Source of the DNA: Ruminococcus sp. UBA3286
Lineage (GTDB): Bacteria > Bacillota > Clostridia > Oscillospirales > Ruminococcaceae
Assembly (NCBI GenBank): GCA_002362135.1
Contig: DETO01000070.1
Coordinates: forward strand, 1-22,842
Direction of reading: 5' to 3'
DNA: 22,842 nt
Under the pieces are notes generated by a model. It had not been told where the DNA came from. It worked only from the letters and a program-made list of their open reading frames with translations, and did not search any database. Made by a program: the position numbers and the translations under genes. Of the stretch, positions 8,185-14,749 are shown one piece after another. Positions within the stretch are counted from its first letter, which is position 1, and each line of letters begins with the position of its first letter.

Positions 8185-8213
8185 ATTATACCACACATGA
8201 AATAAAATTTCAA
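8185..8213 (-). promoter_or_regulatory. Promoter of the proBA-containing operon
   Basis: On the minus strand TTGAAA (8213-8208), a 17-base spacer and TATAAT (8190-8185) are found, with TG one base before the -10 box (extended -10). Transcription would start near 8178, giving a leader of about 77 nt to ATG 8101. The leader has a short AGGCT/AGCCT hairpin at its start. No T-box or other known proline-responsive element is visible. Confidence 0.85.
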
Positions 8214-8278
8214 CTATTTTTATAAATTTAGTTGTGCCAAAAAAATTTCAGGATTTGTAATAAATGCTGAAAAATCTA

Positions 8279-8307
8279 TTGACATTGAGGTCGGAAAAGT
8301 GTATAAT
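8279..8307 (+). promoter_or_regulatory. Sigma-A promoter of rny
   Basis: TTGACA at 8279-8284 and TATAAT at 8302-8307 with a 17-base spacer: perfect consensus. It is divergent from the proBA operon promoter about 70 bases away. The transcript would start near 8314, about 290 nt before the rny start codon. Confidence 0.88.
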
Positions 8308-8313
8308 AATATT

Positions 8314-8600
8314 ATTGCATATATGTTCGCGGTTCATGTTCGGATTTCGGACGTATTTGCCAAAATTGCTTTTTGGCAGTAATTGCAGCCTTGTTTTAAA
8401 TCATTTCGCGGCGAACAGTTTTCAGCTGCGATGATATATAAACATGATCGGGACGTTTTGTCCGAAGTTTCGGGAAGCTGCGGAGTATGGCTTACCGTCA
8501 ATATATATTACAAATGAATAAAATAATGCGGCATTTACCGCCTGAGAAGTAGTTAAGTTGTACGATTAAACTTATATTTACGAAAAGGAGGTAATGCACT
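8314..8600 (+). other. Long structured leader between promoter and rny
   Basis: This gene-free stretch of nearly 290 bases should be transcribed ahead of rny. It contains a perfect 8-bp hairpin (TGCCAAAA 8358-8365, loop TTGCT, TTTTGGCA 8371-8378). A possible long-range pair is TCATGTT near 8334 with AACATGA near 8450. There is also a bulged TCGGGAC/GTCCGA hairpin near 8447-8465 and GCGG/CCGC around 8528-8541. No hairpin is followed by a T-run, so none is a classical terminator. No known riboswitch consensus was recognised. The segment may be a regulatory 5' UTR, an RNase Y self-cleavage target, or an independent small RNA. Confidence 0.45.
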
Positions 8601-10181
8601 GTGATGAATCCTGTTATAACAGCAGTATTGATACTTGTTGCCCTTATAGCCGGCGCAGGGATTGGCGCTTTTATCGCGTATAAAAAAGGCGTGGGCGCAG
8701 GCATTGAACAGCGTAAGCGAGAAGCGGAATCTATAGTCGGTTCTGCCGAACAGCAGGCGGCGCGCATTATCGGCGACGCGGAAAGAGATGCCGATAGCAA
8801 GAGAAAAGGCGCGCTTATCGAAGCGAAGGACGAGATACATAAGCTTCGCAGCGAGGCTGATAAGGAGATCAAGGATCGCAGAGCAGAGCTGTCGCGTCAG
8901 GAAAGACGTATGCAGCAGAAGGAGGAAAATCTCGATAAGAAAACCGATAACCTTGAGAAAAAAGAGGATGCTCTCGGTCAGAAAATAAAGAGCGCGGAAG
9001 AAAAACTCAAGGAAGCTGAGCAGATCAAAAAGTCTCAGATGGATATTCTTGAGAGAATCTCGGAATTTACCAAGGATCAGGCTAAAGAATACATACTTTC
9101 AAAGCTTGAGGACGATCTTGTACACGAAAAGGCTGTTAAGATAGCAGCTTATGAGCAGCAGCTCAAAGATGAATGCAACGAAAAGGCAAGAAGCCAGATT
9201 TCTCTTGCTATAGCAAAGGTTGCCGCCGATCAGGTCTCGGAGGCTGCCGTATCTGTAGTTCCGCTGCCTAATGACGAAATGAAGGGACGTATTATCGGAC
9301 GCGAGGGACGCAACATAAGAACCCTCGAAACACTTACGGGCGTTGATCTTATCATTGACGATACACCGGAAGCTATCACGCTTTCGTGTTTTGATCAGAT
9401 CCGCCGCGAGGTTGCAAGACTTGCTCTTGAAAAACTTATTGCAGACGGAAGAATCCACCCGACCCGTATCGAGGAAATGGTCGATAAGGCTCGCCGCGAG
9501 GTTGAATACAGAATCAAGCAAGAGGGCGAAAGAGCTGTTATCGAGACGAATGTTCACGGTATCAACCATGAACTTATCAAGCTTCTCGGTCGTTTGAAAT
9601 TCCGTACAAGCTACAGACAGAACGTTCTCGATCATTCTATCGAAGTTGCCAAACTCAGCGGCGTTCTTGCTTCCGAACTTGGCGTTGACGCCAATATGGC
9701 AAGACGCGCAGGACTTCTCCACGATATCGGCAAGGCTCTCACTTCTGAGATCGAGGGTTCGCACGTTCAGATCGGTGTGGATGTATGTAAAAAGTATAAC
9801 GAAAGCCCTGTTGTTATCCATGCTGTTGAAGCTCATCATAACGACGTTGAACCGAAAACGGTAATTGCCTGCATTGTTCAGGCTGCTGATGCAATATCCG
9901 CAGCAAGACCTGCCGCACGAAGCGAAAACTACGAAAGTTACATCAAGCGTTTGCAGAAGCTTGAGGAGATCTGCAACTCCTATGACGGCGTTGAAAAATG
10001 CTTTGCTGTTCAGGCAGGCAGAGAAGTCAGGATCATGGTTGTTCCCGAGGTCATCAACGACGAGAAAATGGTGTTGGTTGCAAGACAGATTGCGCAGCAG
10101 ATCGAGACGGAGATGGATTATCCCGGACAGATCAAAGTCAATCTTATTCGTGAAAGCAGAGTTACTGACTACGCAAAATAG
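8601..10181 (+). CDS. rny: Ribonuclease Y
   Basis: Membrane-anchored endoribonuclease that starts mRNA decay in Firmicutes and cuts leader RNAs and riboswitches. The 526 residues match the family length. An N-terminal transmembrane helix (about 5-27) is followed by a long charged coiled coil (about 35-165). The KH RNA-binding domain has the GRIIGREGRNIR signature from residue 229. The HD phosphohydrolase domain has DHSIEVAKLSG around 344-354 and the metal-binding HD pair in LLHDIGKA (374-375). AAGGAGGT lies 9 bases before GTG 8601; an ATG immediately after (8604) is an equally sensible start. The gene has its own promoter and terminator and is monocistronic. Its unusually long folded leader could allow autoregulation, since RNase Y acts on structured 5' UTRs; that is an inference. 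Confidence 0.97.
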   Translation: MMNPVITAVLILVALIAGAGIGAFIAYKKGVGAGIEQRKREAESIVGSAEQQAARIIGDAERDADSKRKGALIEAKDEIHKLRSEADKEIKDRRAELSRQERRMQQKEENLDKKTDNLEKKEDALGQKIKSAEEKLKEAEQIKKSQMDILERISEFTKDQAKEYILSKLEDDLVHEKAVKIAAYEQQLKDECNEKARSQISLAIAKVAADQVSEAAVSVVPLPNDEMKGRIIGREGRNIRTLETLTGVDLIIDDTPEAITLSCFDQIRREVARLALEKLIADGRIHPTRIEEMVDKARREVEYRIKQEGERAVIETNVHGINHELIKLLGRLKFRTSYRQNVLDHSIEVAKLSGVLASELGVDANMARRAGLLHDIGKALTSEIEGSHVQIGVDVCKKYNESPVVIHAVEAHHNDVEPKTVIACIVQAADAISAARPAARSENYESYIKRLQKLEEICNSYDGVEKCFAVQAGREVRIMVVPEVINDEKMVLVARQIAQQIETEMDYPGQIKVNLIRESRVTDYAK

Positions 10182-10187
10182 CGGCTT

Positions 10188-10217
10188 ACTGCGGACGGTA
10201 TTCGTCCGCAGTTTTTT
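10188..10217 (+). terminator. Terminator of rny
   Basis: Perfect 10-bp stem ACTGCGGACG with its complement, loop GTATT, followed by TTTTT. It begins 7 bases after the rny stop codon. Confidence 0.93.
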
Positions 10218-10219
10218 AT

Positions 10220-10262
10220 TTGAGAACTTTTATTCATGGGTTCTGCGAACAACCTATGAATA
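10220..10262 (-). repeat. Palindromic element A, related to 14678-14727
   Basis: A 12-bp inverted repeat (10231-10242 with 10251-10262, one G-T pair) has an 8-base loop and is followed on the minus strand by AAA and GTTCTCAA. The arrangement ATGAATA-N3-GTTCTCAA recurs in element B at 14678-14727 on the opposite strand. It lies just before the dockerin-peptidase gene, where no clear sigma-A promoter is visible. It could be an operator, an alternative-sigma element or a small dispersed repeat. Confidence 0.6.
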
Positions 10263-10299
10263 AAAATTCTGAAATTTCTACATTTTCAGGGGTGATTTT

Positions 10300-11964
10300 A
10301 TGAATAAAGCATTCAAACGATTTATTATATCAGCAGCCGCGGCGGCGTTGACGGCTACAGCTTCCGTAACGCTCAATGTTTTTGCGGCGTGGAAACAGAT
10401 CGGTATGCTTGGCGATCTGAATCACGACGGCGTGGTCAACGTTGCGGACGCCGTTTTGCTGACGAAGCATCTTCTTTCCGATACACCGCTCAATTCCGAT
10501 AACGGTTACAATGTTAAAGGAAAATATATCGGTATAGGCGAAAATGAAGCGTCTCTCGCTAAAAAATTCCTTGATACTGCCGATATTGATCAGAATGGCG
10601 TTGTCGATATTTACGATCTTGTAATTATGCGTCAGCAGATAATTTCGGGGAATTTTATCCCTGTCCGCGAATGGTTTGCAGAGTCGGAAACTACAACTGC
10701 GGCTGCTGCAACGTCGTCGGGTGAAACCACCACGACCGCCGCGAAATTCATTTCCCCTCCCGTACGTGATCTTTACGGTTCGCTGCCGTCTCAGGGAGAT
10801 GCGAAAATTCTCGTATTCTACGTGGATTTCCCCGACTGCACTTATAATTATATGCCGGAATGCGACGAGATAAAGAAGATAGCGTTCGGCGATGAAAATA
10901 CGAAAAACAGCAATTACCCCTTTGAAAGCATGAGCGCGTTCTACGACCGTTCGTCCAAAGGAGCGATGAAGCTGGACGGCGAAGTTTACCGATATACCGC
11001 GAAAAATAACAAATCAAGCTATGAGGGCGACGTATGGCATATCGACCTTGTCAATGAGATAATCGCCGAAATGGATGAAAGCGTTGATTTTTCAAAGTTT
11101 GACGGAAACGGTGATAAAATTGTTGACGCGATACTCATAAATGTTCCCGAAGCGGCAGGCGGGGATAACTGGTGGCCGGCTGCGGGGCAATTCGGCGGTG
11201 ATTCGCACAACAGGGCTGACGGAATGGATATCGGTCATGTTATCGTGGGAAATGCCGAGATAATTTCCGCGACCGACTATAAAGGCTTTAACAGTACATA
11301 TCTTCATGAAATAGGGCATTGCATGGGACTTCCCGACTATTATCTTTACGGAGTTGATGATTTTCAGGGATTGCACGGCGCGGCAGGTTTTGAACTGATG
11401 GACGACGCGAACTGCGATTTCGGAGCGGCTTCGAAGCTGATGCTGGGCTGGTATACTCCCGAACAGGTGCAGATTTTCGGCGAAAATGACACAAGCCGAA
11501 CGTTTAAACTCAATTCTTCCGTTTCGGGAAATTCTAATTGCGTAATAATTCCGCGAGGAAAGATAGACGATAACTATAATTCCGAGTTTTTTATAATAGA
11601 ATTTGCCGAATTAAAGGGAAATAATGCTGCGCTGAAAGATGAATGGTGGAGAGCCGTCGGGGAAGGCGTGAGGATTTATCATGTAAGCGCCGAAGTTACG
11701 GGCGACGCTTTCTATAATACGTTCAAATATTCAAGCGGAAATGACGACGAGACCGACAATAATAACGGCAGGCGGTTTATACGGCTGGTCGGCGAGGGAA
11801 CAGACGATTCGCAGAATTTTTACACAGGCGGCATCGTGGACAGTTCGGCTGACGGATTCAAGTGGTACGACGATAACGGAAAAATGACGATAGATCCCAA
11901 TATATCGGTGAATGTGGAGTTTACGGAGGGTTCGGGATACAGCGTTGCAATTAAAAGAAAATGA
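10300..11964 (+). CDS. Secreted M6-family metallopeptidase with N-terminal dockerin
   Basis: 554-residue exported zinc peptidase predicted to dock on a cellulosomal scaffoldin. Residues 1-29 form a signal peptide with cleavage after VFA. A dockerin fills about 38-115: Ca-binding repeats begin at GDLNHDGVVNVADA and at ADIDQNGVVDIYDL, separated by an unusually long insert of about 33 residues. A Thr/Ala-rich linker (about 130-148) leads to a peptidase domain with the zinc motif HEIGHCMGLPD at 336-346 and a probable Met-turn at FELMDD (364-369), both typical of immune-inhibitor-A-like (M6) enzymes. AGGGGTG precedes ATG 10300 by a normal distance. It lies downstream of the rny terminator and 30 bases ahead of the next gene. 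Its substrate is unknown; trimming of cellulosomal proteins or plant-wall protein digestion are possibilities, not shown by sequence. Confidence 0.92.
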   Translation: MNKAFKRFIISAAAAALTATASVTLNVFAAWKQIGMLGDLNHDGVVNVADAVLLTKHLLSDTPLNSDNGYNVKGKYIGIGENEASLAKKFLDTADIDQNGVVDIYDLVIMRQQIISGNFIPVREWFAESETTTAAAATSSGETTTTAAKFISPPVRDLYGSLPSQGDAKILVFYVDFPDCTYNYMPECDEIKKIAFGDENTKNSNYPFESMSAFYDRSSKGAMKLDGEVYRYTAKNNKSSYEGDVWHIDLVNEIIAEMDESVDFSKFDGNGDKIVDAILINVPEAAGGDNWWPAAGQFGGDSHNRADGMDIGHVIVGNAEIISATDYKGFNSTYLHEIGHCMGLPDYYLYGVDDFQGLHGAAGFELMDDANCDFGAASKLMLGWYTPEQVQIFGENDTSRTFKLNSSVSGNSNCVIIPRGKIDDNYNSEFFIIEFAELKGNNAALKDEWWRAVGEGVRIYHVSAEVTGDAFYNTFKYSSGNDDETDNNNGRRFIRLVGEGTDDSQNFYTGGIVDSSADGFKWYDDNGKMTIDPNISVNVEFTEGSGYSVAIKRK

Positions 11965-11994
11965 ATAAATCAATTCTGAGGAAGGAAAAAAATC

Positions 11995-13410
11995 ATGGCG
12001 AAACAGCTGTTCAATTCATCTGAAAAAACCAATTTTATACTTAATATGACGGAGGAGAAATATTCGAAGATCGCCGCATTCGGACTGATCGCGGCTTGCT
12101 TTGCAACCTCTGTTGCCGCGGCTGTACCGGTGATCTCGCGCGAGCCTCTTCATGGGGTAACGTCGGCAGGATTGACGATAGCGGGCGTTATTGCCATGAT
12201 CCTTGCACTTATAGGCGCGCTGAAAAAATTTATAAGAAAAAGCGCGCTGATTCCCGTTTGCGCTCTTGGATTCGCACTTGTTTGGAGTATGATCTCGCTC
12301 ATCTGCTCCTACGATAAGGGAATATCATTTTACGGCTTCAACGGCAGAGGAGAGGGGATTCTTACGCTGATATTCTACTTCTGCTTTTTCGTGACTGGAG
12401 CGTCGATAAAGCTTGAAAAATCGGCAAAAATCCTCATCATTGGCTTGATAGGCACGGGAATACTGAACTCTGTTGCAGCGTTGATACAGGTTTTTACAAG
12501 TAAATTCAACGATTACCGCATGATCTCCATGGAAATTCAGGCGAACGCGGCTGTTGGATTTTCGCAGTCACCGCTGTTTCTGGCAGTACTGCTGACATTT
12601 TCCCTCATTGCCGCGCTGACAGGAGCGATTCTTGCGGCGAAAAAATCATATAAGATCGTCTGCATTATCGCAGCCTGTATTTTCGCTTTCACCATAATGT
12701 TCACGTATTCTTTCATCGGAATCTGCGGTGCGGTTATCTCCGTGATAGCGGCGGCAATTGTAATTTTTGCCAATAAAAAGCCGAAAATCAACCTCCTTGC
12801 GGTTCTCTCCGTGATCATTCCGGCGGTGATCTCGATTATTATAGTTCAGGCAGGCGTTATCGGCAATATTAGTCAGTATCGTCTGTATGATGGCAGAATT
12901 CTCTGGTTTGCGGATTCATATTACCGACTTTCCGCAAGCGGCGAACCCGATCTCAACCTCGTTGACATTGACGATACGTTTGACGTTTATTATACTCTCA
13001 ACCGAAAGACGATCGATATTATAAGCGCAAATCCGCTTGTCGGAACAGGCCCTGAACAGCTTGTATTTCCTCAGCTGTACACATCGGGGTCGGCAGGAGA
13101 GAATGCTGCTGTCAGCGATATAATCATCGAAAATAAGGGAACGTTTGACAAGGATTACAACGAATATCTTTATACGGCGGCAACTCGTGGAATACCCTCG
13201 GCTATCGCGCTTATCATCGCTGTTATCGCGATTCTTGCGGCAGGATTTAAAAGTTTCAGATCGGGCAGAAAATGGCAGTCTATGTTCGTACTTTCGGTAA
13301 CGGCGGCAGGCGCGCTGATTTTCCTGATTTGTTGTAGCAGTACAGCATTTGCGCCGATATTCTGGTGTGCCGCAGGCTGCTGCTGTTCCGGAAAGGCTTC
13401 CTCAAAATGA
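11995..13410 (+). CDS. O-antigen ligase/polymerase-like membrane protein
   Basis: 471-residue polytopic membrane protein with about ten or more hydrophobic helices and a large extracytoplasmic loop at about 290-390. The loop carries family-type motifs: ANPLVGTGPEQ and, at its end, DYNEYLYTAATRGIP, which match the WaaL/Wzy-type O-antigen ligase superfamily. In a Gram-positive such proteins polymerise or transfer surface glycans from lipid carriers. The exact substrate is unknown. ATG 11995 is preceded by AGGAAGG. The stop codon overlaps the ATG of the metallophosphoesterase (ATGA), so the two are coupled. The Cys-rich C-terminus (CAAGCCCSGKASSK) is odd for the family but lies where the gene meets its neighbour. 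Confidence 0.78.
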   Translation: MAKQLFNSSEKTNFILNMTEEKYSKIAAFGLIAACFATSVAAAVPVISREPLHGVTSAGLTIAGVIAMILALIGALKKFIRKSALIPVCALGFALVWSMISLICSYDKGISFYGFNGRGEGILTLIFYFCFFVTGASIKLEKSAKILIIGLIGTGILNSVAALIQVFTSKFNDYRMISMEIQANAAVGFSQSPLFLAVLLTFSLIAALTGAILAAKKSYKIVCIIAACIFAFTIMFTYSFIGICGAVISVIAAAIVIFANKKPKINLLAVLSVIIPAVISIIIVQAGVIGNISQYRLYDGRILWFADSYYRLSASGEPDLNLVDIDDTFDVYYTLNRKTIDIISANPLVGTGPEQLVFPQLYTSGSAGENAAVSDIIIENKGTFDKDYNEYLYTAATRGIPSAIALIIAVIAILAAGFKSFRSGRKWQSMFVLSVTAAGALIFLICCSSTAFAPIFWCAAGCCCSGKASSK

Positions 13411-14222
13411 AGAAAAAGCGGCTGATAATACTGGGTGTCATGGCTGCGGCAGTATTTATTTTCTGCGTTTGGCAGAATAATATGCTGACAATTTCGCGTT
13501 ATTCCTGCTCTTCCGCTGAAATCCCCAAGCAACTTGACGGATTCACAATCGTGCAGATATCCGATCTTCACAATAAGAGATTCGGCAAAAATCAGTGCAG
13601 ACTGCTGAAAAAAACAGCCGCTCTTGAACCGGATATTATTGTGATAACGGGGGATATTGTAGATTCCAACCATACGAATATTGATAAGGCGCTCGAATTT
13701 GCGGAGGGCGCAGCTGATATCGCTCCTACTTATTATGTCACGGGAAATCACGAGCATTGGCTTGAGAACGGCGAATTTGAAGAGCTGCTTGCAGGGATTC
13801 GGAAATCAGGTGTTGTTATTCTTGACAATGAACGGGTAGATATTGAAAAAGACGGCGGTCATTTTTCACTGATAGGGCTTGACGATCTTTGCCTTGATGG
13901 AAATACGCTGAAAAATATGCAGCTTGACGATGACGAGTTTAATGTTCTGCTTGCTCACGAACCGCAGTATATCGAGGAGTATTCCGCGGCGAACGTTGAT
14001 CTTGCGTTGACGGGACACGCTCACGGAGGACAGTTCCGACTGCCGTTTATCGGTGGAATAGTCGCGCCTGATCAGGGATTTTTCCCCGAATATACCGAGG
14101 GAAAACATAAAAGCGGCGGTATGGAGATGATAATCAGCCGCGGTTTGGGAAACAGCATTATCCCTGTAAGAATTTTTAATTTTCCCGAAATAGTAAGCGT
14201 TGAATTATCCTGCCTGAAATAG
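13407..14222 (+). CDS. Membrane-anchored metallophosphoesterase (YkuE/YaeI-like)
   Basis: 271-residue calcineurin-like phosphoesterase. An N-terminal transmembrane anchor lies at about 5-21. All metal-site motifs are present: ISDLH (51-55), ITGDIVDS (80-87), TGNHEH (112-117), LLAHEP (181-186) and LTGHAHGG (201-208). Family members hydrolyse phosphodiester or pyrophosphate bonds in lipid-linked or cell-wall compounds using two metal ions; the substrate here is unknown. The ATG overlaps the stop of the O-antigen-ligase-like gene. The frame extends 14 codons upstream inside that gene, but ATG 13407, with AAGG about 10 bases before it, is the natural start. Coupling to a lipid-linked glycan enzyme suggests a role in the same surface pathway, for example on a polyprenyl-phosphate product. 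Confidence 0.88.
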   Translation: MKKKRLIILGVMAAAVFIFCVWQNNMLTISRYSCSSAEIPKQLDGFTIVQISDLHNKRFGKNQCRLLKKTAALEPDIIVITGDIVDSNHTNIDKALEFAEGAADIAPTYYVTGNHEHWLENGEFEELLAGIRKSGVVILDNERVDIEKDGGHFSLIGLDDLCLDGNTLKNMQLDDDEFNVLLAHEPQYIEEYSAANVDLALTGHAHGGQFRLPFIGGIVAPDQGFFPEYTEGKHKSGGMEMIISRGLGNSIIPVRIFNFPEIVSVELSCLK

Positions 14223-14257
14223 TGACATTTGTCATTGCTTCGATTACAATTTTCATC

Positions 14258-14286
14258 TTGCTTTTTTATCGGATAAGTGGTAGAAT
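14258..14286 (+). promoter_or_regulatory. Possible promoter of the 41-residue membrane peptide gene
   Basis: TTGCTT (14258-14263), a 17-base spacer and TAGAAT (14281-14286) resemble a moderate sigma-A promoter. It would start transcription near 14293 and produce an mRNA for the small ORF at 14319. Read-through from the upstream operon is equally possible. Confidence 0.4.
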
Positions 14287-14318
14287 TAGGAAAATTAGTA
14301 ATGATCGGAGGCGGCGAT

Positions 14319-14444
14319 TTGAAGAGATTCAGCAAAAAAGCAATTGAAATATTTCTGGTGACCGCGGCAGTTATCGGCTGGGGAATCATACTTATTGCAA
14401 AACCTTTCAAAAAGAAGAAAAAGCCGAAGCTGAGCGATATATGA
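14319..14444 (+). CDS. Small single-helix membrane peptide, 41 residues
   Basis: Short gene supported by its ribosome binding site and by the character of its product. GGAGG at 14307-14311 lies 7 bases before TTG 14319. The peptide starts MKRFSKKAIEIFLV, continues as one strongly hydrophobic helix to about residue 24 and ends in a basic tail with KKKKK followed by PKLSDI. An in-frame ATG at 14301 would add six residues (MIGGGD) but has only a weak upstream AGGA. It follows the metallophosphoesterase by about 96 bases and precedes the CNNM promoter at 14462. Function unknown. Confidence 0.62.
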   Translation: MKRFSKKAIEIFLVTAAVIGWGIILIAKPFKKKKKPKLSDI

Positions 14445-14461
14445 AAATATTTTGCAGACTA

Positions 14462-14490
14462 TTGACATTATCGGCATAATGTTATATAAT
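14462..14490 (+). promoter_or_regulatory. Sigma-A promoter of the CNNM transporter transcript
   Basis: TTGACA at 14462-14467, a 17-base spacer and TATAAT at 14485-14490: perfect consensus. The predicted start is near 14497, leaving about 250 nt before the main coding region at 14750. Confidence 0.87.
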
Positions 14491-14528
14491 AATAGCAATA
14501 ACTATTCTACTGTGAGGTGAATTTTTTA

Positions 14529-14627
14529 ATGGACAGTACGCCCGATGGGTGTAATTCCCGAAAATCTTCGGAATTGAAGTTCGAGAAAAAAATGAAAACA
14601 GGTTATGAAAGGCATGGTCTGCGCTGA
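14529..14627 (+). CDS. Possible 32-codon leader peptide upstream of the CNNM gene
   Basis: GAGGTGA (14514-14520) sits 8 bases before ATG 14529, an excellent ribosome binding arrangement only about 17 bases after the predicted transcription start. The ORF encodes MDSTPDGCNSRKSSE followed by a Lys/Arg-rich end and stops at TGA 14625-14627, inside the strong hairpin at 14608-14654. A ribosome on this ORF would disrupt the left arm of that hairpin, a layout typical of translation-dependent leaders. The composition is unremarkable, and it may instead be a chance ORF in a structured RNA. Confidence 0.38.
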   Translation: MDSTPDGCNSRKSSELKFEKKMKTGYERHGLR

Positions 14628-14677
14628 TTTTTCAGTGATTCAGGCTATGCCTTTTCGAAGTTGCTTATACTCATAAT

Positions 14678-14727
14678 CTGTATTCATAGAAAATCCGTAC
14701 ATCTTTCCTATGAATACAGGTTCTCAA
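14678..14727 (+). repeat. Palindromic element B, related to 10220-10262
   Basis: CTGTATTCATAG (14678-14689) and CTATGAATACAG (14708-14719) form a perfect 12-bp inverted repeat with an 18-base loop, followed directly by GTTCTCAA (14720-14727). The core TATTCATAG...ATGAATA-N3-GTTCTCAA is shared with element A in the opposite orientation. It lies between the leader hairpin and the ribosome binding site GGAGG of the CNNM gene. Confidence 0.62.
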
Positions 14728-14749
14728 TTATATTTACGGAGGTTTTTTC

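Larger units (their letters stand above)
14497..14749 (+). other. Long structured leader of the CNNM transporter gene
   Basis: The predicted 5' UTR folds into several local hairpins. ACGCCC/GGGTGT lies near 14538-14552. AATTC/GAATT enclosing CGAA/TTCG (one bulged C) lies near 14553-14575. A very stable stem occupies 14608-14654, with 14 bp, a 3-base bulge, 6 bp and loop TTTT. Palindromic element B follows at 14678-14727. The 14608-14654 stem is followed only by TTTTC, so it is a poor intrinsic terminator. A ribosome binding site and 32-codon ORF overlap its first half. No known metal-riboswitch class could be matched. A sensory leader for a cation transporter is plausible but unproven. Confidence 0.5.

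Noticed and set aside
8530..8550. TPP riboswitch suggested by CCTGAGAAG before rny
   Set aside because: Only the CTGAGA string is present; the other conserved TPP aptamer segments are absent.
9099..9839. 246-residue minus-strand ORF inside rny
   Set aside because: It lies antisense to the conserved KH and HD domains of RNase Y and shows no recognisable protein features.
14529..14600. Mg2+ M-box riboswitch ahead of the CNNM gene
   Set aside because: ACGCCCGATGGGT loosely resembles one M-box segment, but the remaining conserved strands and their order are missing.
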